A stretch of 38,493 nt of DNA from Streptomyces adustus (GTDB lineage Bacteria; Actinomycetota; Actinomycetes; Streptomycetales; Streptomycetaceae). Below the pieces are notes generated by a model. The model saw only the letters and a program-made list of their open reading frames with translations. It had not been told where the DNA came from and made no database searches. Shown one piece after another: positions 1 to 7,487 of the stretch; the first letter of the stretch is position 1; the number at the start of each line of letters is the position of its first letter. The position numbers were made by a program, and so were the translations under genes. Where the stretch lies: NCBI RefSeq assembly GCF_009377175.1, contig NZ_VJZD01000070.1, positions 1 through 38,493 of the forward strand. Direction: 5' to 3'.

Positions 1-40
1 TGGGACCCCCGTGCTCCCCCGAGCCTTCGGGTTTCCCTGT

Positions 41-60
41 GTTCCCCCGTGTTCCCCCGT
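41..60. repeat. Tandem 10-bp direct repeat
   Basis: GTTCCCCCGT occurs twice head to tail at 41-50 and 51-60, and a variant (GTGCTCCCCC) lies at 11-20. It is a short C-rich repeat beyond the chitinase terminator. No function is visible. Confidence 0.6.
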
Positions 61-80
61 GCTCTTTCACTATGAAGAGC
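61..80. repeat. Short inverted repeat near left edge
   Basis: Arms GCTCTT (61-66) and AAGAGC (75-80) are perfect and flank an 8-nt loop. It could be a weak terminator for a gene left of the window or a protein-binding site; the sequence does not decide. Confidence 0.4.
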
Positions 81-112
81 CCGCTGCCCGTTGCCTGATA
101 CACCTTGAGCGG

Positions 113-149
113 AAAAAAGTTCCCCCCGGTCCGAAGCACCGGGGGGAAC
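113..149 (-). terminator. Intrinsic terminator of the chitinase gene
   Basis: A perfect 12-bp stem has arms GTTCCCCCCGGT (119-130) and ACCGGGGGGAAC (138-149) with a 7-nt loop. Read on the minus strand it is followed at once by six T residues (complement of 113-118). It starts 34 nt after the chitinase stop codon. This is a canonical rho-independent terminator, unusual in Streptomyces for having a real T-run. Confidence 0.9.
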
Positions 150-182
150 CCTTCTGTGGGGGGTGGGCTGGCAGGGGTCCGC

Positions 183-1871
183 TCAGCCGGTGAAACCGGC
201 CGTGATGGACGTGAACTGCCAGTTGTTCTGGCTGATCCCGGAGCAGTTGCTGACCACGCCGCCACCCGCGCACGGCCGGTCGCGGTTGACCGCCCAGTAG
301 GCGAGGCGGGCGATGTGGTGGGAGTTGGCCCAGTCCCGGATCGACGTCCAGATCGCCGGGGTGGTGTTCTCCTGCTGGTCGGACAGGCCGTTCATGCCGG
401 AGATGCCGATGTGGGCGTAGGCGGTGGCGTCGTCCCACCCGAAGGTGGACTTCAGCTTGGCCTTGAGCCCCTCGGTGGCGTTGACGGTGTTGCCGTACAT
501 GTCGGAGCCGCCGCCGAAGTCGAACGGCATGATCGTGAAGACGTCGATGTTGGCGCCGAGCGAGTTCGCCTGCTCGATCAGCCGGTTGCCGTAGTAGGTC
601 GGGCCGGTGGTCGAGGTGCCGAAGGTGACGATCGTCTTCAGACCGGGGTTGTTCGCCTTGACGGTCTTCAGCGCGGTGAGGATCTTCGCCTGGACGGCCT
701 CGTTCTCGAACTCGTCGGTGTTCTCGATGTCCATGTCGATCGCCTTGAGGGAGTAGGCGTCGATCACCTTCTGGAGGGCCCCGGCGAGCGCGCTCGCGGA
801 GGAGCAGTTGGCGCCGAGCTTGCTGCCCTGCCAGCCGCCGAAGGAGGGGACGACGTCACCGCCCGCGGAGCGGATCTGGTTGATGACGGTCTGGTCGGTG
901 CCGCCGGCCAGCGGACGGCTGCTGTCCCAGGCGGGGTTGCAGCCGCCGGAGTCCAGCATGAACGCCATCGTGAACCACTTGATCCCGGTCGAGCTCATCA
1001 CCGAGGTCGCGCTCGGCGGGTCGCCCCAGCCGAGGTAGAGGTAGGGGGCGGCCTGCTTGAAGCCGGTGCCGCCGCTGCCCGCACTGGTGGTGACGCTCAC
1101 CGCGTTGGAGGCCGCCGAGGTGTTCCCGGCCGCGTCCCGCGCCTTGACGGTGAAGGTGTACGAGGTGCTGGCGGCCAGCCCGCCGACCGTGGCCGACGTG
1201 CCGGAGACGCTCAGCACCTGGTTGGAGCCGCTGTAGACGTCGTACGCGGTGACACCGGTGTTGTCCGTCGAGGCACTCCAGGACAGCGAGACGCTGGAGG
1301 AGGTCTTGCCGGTGGAGGTCAGGTTCGTCGGTGCGGTCGGCGCCTGGGTGTCGCCGCCCCCGCCTCCGCCGCCCGGTCCGTCCAGACTGATGTCGTCGGC
1401 GTAGTAGGTGCCCTGCGCGTACCAGCCGTGCACATAGATCTTGGCACTCGTCTGGGCGGCGCCGGTGGTGAAGGACACCGTCAACTGGCTGTACGCCGAC
1501 GGGGACGTCGTCCAGGTGGAGGCGCCGCCGTCGACACCGAGGTAGACGTAGCTGCCGCGCACCCAGCCGCTGAGCGTGTAGGCGGTGTTCGGCTGGACGG
1601 CGACGGTCTGGGTGCACTGGGCGTTGTCGCTCGAACTCGGCGCCCCCGCGAGGGCCTTGGAGCCGCCGTGGACGGGGGAGGAGACGACGGAGCCGAGGTT
1701 GCCGGTGCAGGACCAGGGGGAAAGGCTGCCCGATTCGAAGCCGGGGTTGGTCAGGATGTTGGCGGCCTGGGCGGTGCCGGGCAGGGCGACGGCCCCGGCG
1801 ACGGCGAGCGCCACGGTGCCGAGCAGCGCGAGCAGGCGCCGTCTGGAACGTACGAGGAATGAGGTGCGCAC
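183..1871 (-). CDS. Secreted GH18 chitinase with CBM and FnIII domains
   Basis: Predicted to cleave chitin outside the cell. The 562-residue product has an Arg-rich signal peptide ending about residue 36 (AQA/AN), a CBM4/9- or CBM16-like beta-sandwich (about 38-165, starting ILTNPGFESG), a Gly-rich linker, a fibronectin III domain (about 175-260) and a GH18 catalytic domain (about 268-562). The catalytic core reads IDMDIE, with the acid/base at Glu383 and Asp381 and Asp379 before it. The first Asp of the usual DxxDxDxE is Lys, as I recall from the PF-ChiA-like GH18 group. The GTG start at 1871 is chosen because AGGGAG sits just upstream and the signal peptide follows; an open frame continues to 1994 but runs into the operators. 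Two DasR-like sites suggest induction by N-acetylglucosamine. Family confidence is high; whether it is endo- or exo-acting is unknown. Confidence 0.88.
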   Translation of the reverse strand: MRTSFLVRSRRRLLALLGTVALAVAGAVALPGTAQAANILTNPGFESGSLSPWSCTGNLGSVVSSPVHGGSKALAGAPSSSDNAQCTQTVAVQPNTAYTLSGWVRGSYVYLGVDGGASTWTTSPSAYSQLTVSFTTGAAQTSAKIYVHGWYAQGTYYADDISLDGPGGGGGGGDTQAPTAPTNLTSTGKTSSSVSLSWSASTDNTGVTAYDVYSGSNQVLSVSGTSATVGGLAASTSYTFTVKARDAAGNTSAASNAVSVTTSAGSGGTGFKQAAPYLYLGWGDPPSATSVMSSTGIKWFTMAFMLDSGGCNPAWDSSRPLAGGTDQTVINQIRSAGGDVVPSFGGWQGSKLGANCSSASALAGALQKVIDAYSLKAIDMDIENTDEFENEAVQAKILTALKTVKANNPGLKTIVTFGTSTTGPTYYGNRLIEQANSLGANIDVFTIMPFDFGGGSDMYGNTVNATEGLKAKLKSTFGWDDATAYAHIGISGMNGLSDQQENTTPAIWTSIRDWANSHHIARLAYWAVNRDRPCAGGGVVSNCSGISQNNWQFTSITAGFTG

Positions 1872-1955
1872 ACGATCTCCCTGAAGGAATGGGGGCGTTC
1901 GGGAGTGCACAGAAGTGCGGGGACGTGCTGCGGTGCAGTGCGGTGCGCAACCAAG

Positions 1956-1969
1956 TTGGTATGGACCAA
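1956..1969. promoter_or_regulatory. DasR-type operator (dre-like), proximal copy
   Basis: TTGGT-ATGG-ACCAA is a palindrome keeping the TGGT-N4-ACCA core of the Streptomyces DasR element. It lies just downstream of a minus-strand -35 hexamer TTGACA (complement of 1976-1981), where a bound repressor would block RNA polymerase. Confidence 0.7.
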
Positions 1970-1975
1970 TCATGG

Positions 1976-1981
1976 TGTCAA
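1976..1981 (-). promoter_or_regulatory. Chitinase promoter -35 box
   Basis: TTGACA on the minus strand lies between the two dre-like sites, about 105 nt before the GTG start. No clean -10 box is seen; TACCAA or CATACC in the expected area are weak. This layout resembles other Streptomyces chitinase promoters, where repeats flank or overlap the polymerase site. Confidence 0.5.
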
Positions 1982-1997
1982 GGTGCTGCGTCATGAT

Positions 1998-2009
1998 TGG
2001 TCCAGACCG
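1998..2009. promoter_or_regulatory. DasR-type operator (dre-like), distal copy
   Basis: TGGT-CCAG-ACCG (11 of 12 matching the chitinase direct-repeat unit TGGTCCAGACCT/A style) lies upstream of the -35 box. Together with 1956-1969 it forms the pair of repeats known from chitinase promoters of Streptomyces. Confidence 0.65.
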
Positions 2010-2060
2010 GTATCAAGTTATGGGCGAAGAACGCCTGTTGGCGCCCGGGTGGCCGATCGG

Positions 2061-3197
2061 CTAGACCTGCTCGACCGGCTGGGCCAGGACGATCGGCTGG
2101 GCCGGGGCGATCGCCTGCGTGGGGACGGCCGGGAGCAGCGGCTCGGGCTCCTCCAGGCGCTGCTGCGGCAGCGTCACCGGCCGCAGCTGACGCGGGCCCG
2201 AGACCACCGTGTAGTCCTGCCCGAGGAACGGCGGCACGACGTCGCCCGGGTCCTCGCCGAGTGCCAGCTGGACGGCCGCCCAGGGCGCGTTGATGCCGCA
2301 CTGGGAGAGCTGGTGCAACCCGCCGGCGGGACGGGTGTTGACGTCCATGAGCACCGGCTGGTCGCCGAACATCCGGAACTGGATGTTGGACAGGTGGTGC
2401 AGCCCGAAGCCCTCGGCGATCCGCCGGGCCGGCTCCAGCCACTGCTCGTGCAGGGTGAAGCCCCGGCGGCGGCCGTTCTTGGTGCGGCCCACGGCCATCC
2501 GGACGCGGTTGTCGGTGCCGGTGAGGCAGTCGACGGAGACCTCCGGCTGCTCCAGACGCGGCATCACCAGCCAGTCGACCGGCTCGTCGGACCGCCGCAG
2601 CGCGTCCTCGACCAGGTCCATCGGCACGTACGGGCCGGGGAACCCGCTCAGGTGCACGAGCGAGAACGGCGCCCGGGTGACGACCCGGAACCCCACCCCG
2701 CCCGCGCCGGACGCCGGCTTGAAGCACGCCTTGTGTCCGGCCTCCTCCAACTCCTCGACGGCGGTGACGAATTCGTCCGCCGTACGCACCCGCCACCACG
2801 GCGGCACCGGCACGCCGATGGCCTGGACCGCCTCGTAGGCGACCACCTTGTCCTCGAAGACGGCCACGGCCTCGGGAGTCGGCGCGAGCAACGCCGTACC
2901 GATCGCCTCGAAGTCGGCGCGGTGCGCCACGACGGCCGCCTGGTGCAGCCGGGGCACGAACACGTCGATGCCGCGGCGCTGGCACTGGTCCAGGGCGTAC
3001 TCGACGTACGCGGCGGGGGACAGGCCTTCCGGTTCGAGGTCGGCGGTGTCGGCCGCGGCCAGCACGGGTGAGTCCGCGTCACCGTGCGTCGCATGGATCT
3101 CGACCGCCCGATCGCTGGGATTTCGTCGCAGCTGATCCATGAAGAACACGTTCTCCGCGTACGTGCGGTTGAGCCAGACGCGTACGCGAGAGAGCAT
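2061..3197 (-). CDS. ATP-grasp domain protein, substrate unknown
   Basis: A 378-residue protein of the carbamoyl-phosphate-synthase-like ATP-grasp class, enzymes that join a carboxylate to an amine or thiol through an acyl phosphate. A pre-ATP-grasp alpha/beta domain (1-110) is followed by the ATP-binding lysine and glycine loop at about 159-170 (FKPASGAGGVGF) and the metal-binding segment MDVNTRPAGG (about 284-293, Asp285 and Asn287). The last 40 residues are Pro/Gln-rich and probably disordered. The ATG start has AAAGG about 8 nt upstream. No partner gene such as a ligase or peptide precursor lies beside it, and it is transcribed away from the metallophosphoesterase. It could act in amino-acid or peptide ligation, but the substrate cannot be told. 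Confidence 0.75.
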   Translation of the reverse strand: MLSRVRVWLNRTYAENVFFMDQLRRNPSDRAVEIHATHGDADSPVLAAADTADLEPEGLSPAAYVEYALDQCQRRGIDVFVPRLHQAAVVAHRADFEAIGTALLAPTPEAVAVFEDKVVAYEAVQAIGVPVPPWWRVRTADEFVTAVEELEEAGHKACFKPASGAGGVGFRVVTRAPFSLVHLSGFPGPYVPMDLVEDALRRSDEPVDWLVMPRLEQPEVSVDCLTGTDNRVRMAVGRTKNGRRRGFTLHEQWLEPARRIAEGFGLHHLSNIQFRMFGDQPVLMDVNTRPAGGLHQLSQCGINAPWAAVQLALGEDPGDVVPPFLGQDYTVVSGPRQLRPVTLPQQRLEEPEPLLPAVPTQAIAPAQPIVLAQPVEQV

Positions 3198-3586
3198 GCA
3201 GGCCGCCTTTCAGGGCATTTCGGGCAGGGCGGAGCGGCCCGTGCCCGGGAAGGGAGATTGGAGGGACACCAAACCGCCCTGTTCGAAGGGGAGCTCGTAG
3301 CGGAGGTGTTGGGGCGATCATACGGCTTGGCGAGGCCCTCGCGTGCAACGCGCGTGTTACGGATTTTCCGATCATGTGGATGCGGGCGGCGCGATCCGGT
3401 ATCCCCTTGCGGCTCCCGGTTTTCCGGCCTTCCTCGTGCGCCCTTCCGGACCTCCTGGTCCGCCCTTCCGGCCGCCGTCGGTCGCTCTTGCGACCCCGGG
3501 GCGGATGTGATCTCGTGGAGCGGTCGATTGGGCGCGACCGCAACCACGGGCGCGGGCGCGGACGCGGGGCGACAGGGAGGCGAGAG
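3198..3586. other. Divergent control region, 389 bp
   Basis: This gap lies between the ATP-grasp gene (minus) and the metallophosphoesterase gene (plus). It is relatively AT-rich near 3300-3375, where promoters are expected, with GATCAT at both 3316 and 3370. The stretch 3415-3475 repeats CCTTCCGG-type words several times, including GCCCTTCCGG twice. I see no gene in it. Confidence 0.5.
3317..3322 (-). promoter_or_regulatory. Possible -10 box for the ATP-grasp gene
   Basis: TATGAT on the minus strand is a good vegetative -10 match about 120 nt before the ATG. The nearest -35-like word, TTGCAC (complement of 3343-3348), is 20 nt away, which is longer than ideal. Confidence 0.3.
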
Positions 3587-4447
3587 GTGACGTCGACGGT
3601 CGGCGGTACCGGACAACTGCTGGCCATCAGCGATCTGCACATCGGATACGCCGAGAACCGCGCTCTGGTCGAGGGCATGCGCCCCGAGTCGGAAGCCGAC
3701 TGGCTCCTCGTGGCCGGTGACGTCTCGGAGACCGTCTCCGACATCCGCTGGGCCCTGAAGACCCTCGCCGGCCGCTTCGCCAAGGTCCTCTGGGCGCCGG
3801 GCAACCACGAGTTGTGGACCCACCCCAAGGACTCCGTCACGCTGCGCGGGGTCGCCCGCTACGAACACCTCGTCGAGATGTGCCGCGACCTCGGTGTACT
3901 CACCCCCGAGGACCCCTACCCCGTCTGGAACGGTCCCGGCGGCCCGGTCGTCGTGGCCCCCCTGTTCCTGCTGTACGACTACTCCTTCCTGCCCGCCGGC
4001 TGCACCACCAAGGAGGAGGGGCTGGCGTACGCGCACGGCACCGGAATCGTCTGCAACGACGAGTTCCTGCTGCACCCCGACCCCTATCCGAGCCGGGAGG
4101 CGTGGTGCCGGGCCCGGGTCGCCGAGACCGCGCGCAGACTCGAGGAGATCCCGCCGGACCTGCCCACGGTCCTCGTCAACCACTATCCGCTGGACCGGCA
4201 CCCCACGGACGTCCTGTGGCACCCCGAGTTCGCCATGTGGTGCGGCACCGGGCTGACCGCCGACTGGCACCGCCGGTTCCGCGTGGAGACCATGGTCTAC
4301 GGCCACCTGCACATCCCGCGGACCACCCGGCACGAGGGCGTCCGCTTCGAGGAGGTCTCCGTGGGATACCCACGCGAGTGGCGCAAGCGCCCACAGCCGC
4401 CGGGACGGCTGCGCCGCATCCTGCCGGAGGAGGACGTGACCGCGTGA
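3587..4447 (+). CDS. Calcineurin-like metallophosphoesterase
   Basis: A 286-residue cytoplasmic phosphoesterase with a two-metal centre. All family blocks are present in order: DLH (Asp16, His18), GDVSE (Asp45), GNHE (Asn73, His74), a VNHYPL block near residue 190, and GHLH near 235. The GTG at 3587 is preferred over the open upstream frame because GGGAGG ends 6 nt before it. It overlaps the phosphopantetheinyl transferase gene by 4 bp (GTGA), so the two are translationally coupled. The physiological substrate is not known; a link to carrier-protein or cofactor turnover is only suggested by the coupling. Confidence 0.85.
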   Translation: MTSTVGGTGQLLAISDLHIGYAENRALVEGMRPESEADWLLVAGDVSETVSDIRWALKTLAGRFAKVLWAPGNHELWTHPKDSVTLRGVARYEHLVEMCRDLGVLTPEDPYPVWNGPGGPVVVAPLFLLYDYSFLPAGCTTKEEGLAYAHGTGIVCNDEFLLHPDPYPSREAWCRARVAETARRLEEIPPDLPTVLVNHYPLDRHPTDVLWHPEFAMWCGTGLTADWHRRFRVETMVYGHLHIPRTTRHEGVRFEEVSVGYPREWRKRPQPPGRLRRILPEEDVTA

Positions 4448-5133
4448 TCGAGGAACTGCTGCCGCGGTCGGTGGTCGTCGTGGAGGCGTACGACGTCGAC
4501 GGGTCGGACGGGTCCGAGGAGGCCGCGCTGTACCCCGAGGAGGCGGCGGTCGTGGCCCAGGCCGTCGCCAAGCGCCGCCGCGAGTTCGCCGCCGTACGCG
4601 CCTGCGCCCGCCGTGCGATGGACAAGCTCGGGGTGCCGCCGCAGCCGGTGCTGCCCGGCGAGCGCGGAGCACCGCGGTGGCCGGCCGGGCTGATCGGCAG
4701 CATGACGCACTGCGACGGTTACTGCGCCGCCGCTCTGGTCCGCGCCGCCGACCTGGCCTCCCTCGGGATCGACGCCGAGCCGCACCAGCCGCTGCCGGAC
4801 GGCGTCCTGCCCGTGGTGTCGCTGCCCGCGGAGGCCGAGCGTCTGCGCCGGCTGGCCGCGGAGCGCCCCGAGATCCACTGGGACCGGCTCCTGTTCAGTG
4901 CCAAGGAGTCCGTCTACAAGGCGTGGTTCCCCCTCACCGGACAGTGGCTGGAGTTCACCGAGGCCGACATCGACCTCGCGGTCGAGCCGGGCGAGCGGCC
5001 GCACGGCACGCTGCGCGCCGAACTCCTCGTCCCCGGCCCCGTGCTGGACGGCCGGCGCGTACGGTTCTTCGAAGGCCGGTGGACCGTCGACAAGGGGATC
5101 GTGGCCACGGCCGTGGCGGTACCGCACGCCTGA
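4444..5133 (+). CDS. 4'-phosphopantetheinyl transferase, Sfp type
   Basis: Moves the phosphopantetheine arm from coenzyme A onto a serine of acyl or peptidyl carrier proteins, activating polyketide, nonribosomal peptide or fatty acid synthases. The 229-residue length fits the stand-alone Sfp/EntD class. The Mg-binding Asp110 and Glu112 lie in GIDAEP, and FSAKESVYKAW (151-161) carries the third metal ligand Glu155. The upstream block GSMTHCDGYCAAAL (85-98) is also typical. The GTG start overlaps the stop of the metallophosphoesterase gene, with GGAGGAGGA 9 nt upstream. No synthase lies in the window, so it probably serves clusters elsewhere in the genome. Confidence 0.9.
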   Translation: MIEELLPRSVVVVEAYDVDGSDGSEEAALYPEEAAVVAQAVAKRRREFAAVRACARRAMDKLGVPPQPVLPGERGAPRWPAGLIGSMTHCDGYCAAALVRAADLASLGIDAEPHQPLPDGVLPVVSLPAEAERLRRLAAERPEIHWDRLLFSAKESVYKAWFPLTGQWLEFTEADIDLAVEPGERPHGTLRAELLVPGPVLDGRRVRFFEGRWTVDKGIVATAVAVPHA

Positions 5134-5155
5134 GGCTCCGTCGGGCCCGGCGCGG

Positions 5156-5407
5156 TCATGGCTGTGGGGACCAGGACCAGGTGTGCAGCAGCCGGAAGAA
5201 CTCCTCCTCGTTGCCCGCGAGTCCCGCCGCGTCCAGGGCCCGCTCGGCCTCCGCGAGCACACCGGGCGGCACCACGGCGGGCCGCCCGCCTGAGGGCCCG
5301 GCACCCGTGTCGTCGAAGGCCGCCCGCACGGTGTGCAGCAGCCGCAGATAGGCCTGTACGGCGCTACGCTCGCGGTCGGTCGGTACGGTCGGTACGGCAG
5401 TGCGCAT
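5156..5407 (-). CDS. Small hypothetical protein, 83 residues
   Basis: I do not recognise this family. The product is acidic and mostly helical, with no membrane segment or signal. It ends with EEEFFRLLHTWSWSPQP and carries a second LRLLHT motif near residue 20, so it may be a small helical hairpin repeat. The ATG at 5407 has GGGGAGA 8 nt upstream. The 5' end is made of near-repeats of CGGTACGGTCGGTA type. It converges on the phosphopantetheinyl transferase gene with a 22-bp gap. Confidence 0.6.
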   Translation of the reverse strand: MRTAVPTVPTDRERSAVQAYLRLLHTVRAAFDDTGAGPSGGRPAVVPPGVLAEAERALDAAGLAGNEEEFFRLLHTWSWSPQP

Positions 5408-5821
5408 CGGTCGGCTCTCCCCGTGTCGGCTTCGTCTCTCCCGCGCCCCCGAGGCGCGTGCGCGCGCCCGAGCGGCGGCGCCCCACCAGCTTGCCGCCCA
5501 CCACTGACAATCCGGCCGCTGCCGGGCCGTCGCCCCACCCCGTCCGGACCGTCGACCCCACTCGGTCGGGCCCCTGCCCGCCCCTGTCCGCCCCTTGCGG
5601 GGCGTCGACCCCGGGCGGTTCTCCCGGCGGGCCGGCGGGGCGGCCGCGGGGGCGGCGCCGCCAGGGCCGTAGCGGCGGGGAAACCTTCCCGAAATGCCAG
5701 GACGATCGACCGCTCTACGCTGGGATGAAGGGCCTGGGAGGGCTCGGTCGCGGTGGACCGGGAGTTTCCGGCGGAGCGGCCCGCCAGCGGTGGGCCGCCG
5801 GGAGAACGAGGAGGTGGGCGT
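5408..5821. other. Divergent gap, 414 bp, no gene seen
   Basis: The gap lies between the 83-residue gene (minus) and the hydrolase (plus). It is extremely C-rich at 5440-5660, with GTCGACCCC present twice. A possible -10 box TACGCT at 5716-5721 lies about 100 nt before the hydrolase start, without a good -35 box. Open frames crossing the region look like composition artefacts. Confidence 0.45.
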
Positions 5822-6859
5822 ATGGCCGAAGCGTCCCGGCCGCGCCCGGCGGGCACCGCACGACTGCGCTCGGTGGGCGACACGGAGCTGGAGTTGCAGT
5901 ACCGGGTGGTGCACGGCTATCGGCGGGCCTTCCGCATGGCCGGTGAGGGACCCGTGCTGGTCCTGATCCACGGCATCGGCGACTCCTCCGCCACCTGGGC
6001 CGGACTGATCCCCGACCTCGCCCGTACCCACACCGTGCTCGCCCCCGACCTGCTCGGCCACGGCGCCTCGGACAAGCCGCGCGCCGACTACTCGGTCGCC
6101 GCCTACGCCAACGGCGTACGCGATCTGCTGACCACCCTCGGCATCGAGTCGGCCACCCTGGTCGGCCACTCGTTCGGCGGGGGAGTGGCGATGCAGTTCG
6201 CCTACCAGTTCCCCGAGCGCACCGAGCGGCTCATCCTGGTCAGCGCCGGCGGTGTGGGCCGCGAGGTCAACCCCCTGCTGCGCCTGGTCTCGCTGCCCGG
6301 CGCCGATCTGATGCTCTCCACGCTGCGGCTGCCCGGGATGCGCCTGAACGTGGGGCTCGCGGTCCGGCTGATGAAGCTGCTGGACACCGACCTGGCCCAG
6401 GACGCCCCCGACCTGCTCACCGTGGTGGACACCCTGCCCGACGACACCGCGCGCAACGCCTTCATCCGCACCCTGCGCGCGGTCGTCGACTGGCGCGGCC
6501 AGGTGGTGACCATGCTCGACCGCTGCTATCTGACCGAGGGCATGCCGACGATGCTGCTGTGGGGCGACCGGGACAGCGTGGTGCCGGTCCGGCACGCGCA
6601 CGGCGCCCACCGGGCGATGCCGGGCAGCCGGCTGGAGGTCTTCGAGGGCGCGGGTCACTTCCCGTTCCACACCGACCCGGCGCGCTTCCTCGCGCTGGTC
6701 GAGGACTTCACCCGGACGACCGACCCGGCGCATTGGAGCCGGGATCGCTGGCGGGAACTGCTGGTCGAGGGGCGGCCCGTCCCGCACCCGGACGGACCCG
6801 AGGAGGCGCATGCGGCGGCCCGCAGCCTGCGTGAGGCGAGCGAGCGCAGCGCGACCTGA
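5822..6859 (+). CDS. Alpha/beta-fold hydrolase
   Basis: A 345-residue serine hydrolase probably acting on an ester or related bond in the cytoplasm. The oxyanion-hole motif IHGIGDSSATW starts at residue 49, the nucleophile elbow GHSFGG holds Ser117, the acid lies in LLWGDRDSVVPV, and the catalytic His is in EGAGHFPFH. A 60-residue C-terminal extension follows the core. The ATG at 5822 is preferred to an open frame from 5753 because GAGGAGGTG stands 5-6 nt upstream. The substrate is unknown. The resemblance to meta-cleavage hydrolases and haloperoxidase-like esterases is at fold level only. Confidence 0.82.
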   Translation: MAEASRPRPAGTARLRSVGDTELELQYRVVHGYRRAFRMAGEGPVLVLIHGIGDSSATWAGLIPDLARTHTVLAPDLLGHGASDKPRADYSVAAYANGVRDLLTTLGIESATLVGHSFGGGVAMQFAYQFPERTERLILVSAGGVGREVNPLLRLVSLPGADLMLSTLRLPGMRLNVGLAVRLMKLLDTDLAQDAPDLLTVVDTLPDDTARNAFIRTLRAVVDWRGQVVTMLDRCYLTEGMPTMLLWGDRDSVVPVRHAHGAHRAMPGSRLEVFEGAGHFPFHTDPARFLALVEDFTRTTDPAHWSRDRWRELLVEGRPVPHPDGPEEAHAAARSLREASERSAT

Positions 6860-6873
6860 GGCAGCCACCCGGT

Positions 6874-6920
6874 ACCGGGCGGAGCCGTTCCGCACCGGGC
6901 GGAGCCGCTCGGCACCGAGC
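6874..6920. repeat. 20-bp tandem repeat and hairpin between convergent genes
   Basis: ACCGGGCGGAGCCG followed by TTC or CTC occurs at 6874-6890 and 6894-6910, a 20-bp period. GCTCGG and CCGAGC at 6907-6920 form a small hairpin. It lies in the 65-bp gap between the convergent hydrolase and metallopeptidase genes and may serve as a two-way terminator. Confidence 0.4.
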
Positions 6921-6924
6921 CGGT

Positions 6925-7473
6925 TCAGCCCTGCGGGCCCAGATACCCGAGCGACGCCTCGATCCGGCCGGCCAGATGGTCCCGCGGCACCGGACCACGC
7001 AGCGCCGAACCGGCCAGCCAGGTGCGGCACTTGCTGGCGAGCAGCAGGCCGAAGGCCTCGGCGTCCCGCTCCTCGACCTGGTCGAAGCGGGTGCGCGCGG
7101 CGACCCTGCGGACCACCGCCTGGAGGTCGGCGCCCTCGCCGAGCAGCCGCGCCGCGACCACCGCGCCGTCGACGTGATGGCCGTGGTGACCGGCCTGCAT
7201 GTGCCACAGTTCGTGACCCAGGATCACCAACTGGTGGTCCGGGGCGGTGCGTTCCTCGACGACCACGAGGTCCTGGTCGCTCAGGTCCACCCACAGCCCG
7301 CTCGCCGTCCCGGCCGGGAAGGCGGCCGTACGGAAGCGCACCGGACGACCGCGCCGTCTGCTCATCGCCTCGCACAGCGCGGTGTACAGGTCGGCGGGCG
7401 CCAACGGCGCGCTGGGTGACAGCTCCGCGACCAGTTCGCCGCACAGCCGCCGCATGTCCCTGGCGATGCCCAC
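6925..7473 (-). CDS. ImmA/IrrE-family metallo-endopeptidase
   Basis: A 182-residue protein with a zincin HELWH motif at 87-91 followed by a His-rich run (HMQAGHHGHH). ImmA/IrrE proteins cleave or inactivate a partner XRE repressor, and the gene directly upstream encodes one. The GTG at 7473 is chosen because GGGGGAGA ends 4 nt upstream and lies inside the 14-bp gap after the regulator's stop. A GTG overlapping that stop (7493) is possible but has a poorer ribosome site. The usual downstream Glu/Asp zinc ligand is plausible in EERDAEAFG. The trigger for protease activity is unknown. Confidence 0.8.
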   Translation of the reverse strand: MGIARDMRRLCGELVAELSPSAPLAPADLYTALCEAMSRRRGRPVRFRTAAFPAGTASGLWVDLSDQDLVVVEERTAPDHQLVILGHELWHMQAGHHGHHVDGAVVAARLLGEGADLQAVVRRVAARTRFDQVEERDAEAFGLLLASKCRTWLAGSALRGPVPRDHLAGRIEASLGYLGPQG

Positions 7474-7487
7474 AGTTCTCCCCCGGA

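Noticed and set aside
5375..5400. CGGTACGGTCGGTA-like repeats as a regulatory element
   Set aside because: They fall inside the 5' coding part of the 83-residue gene and can be explained by its VPTVPT residues.
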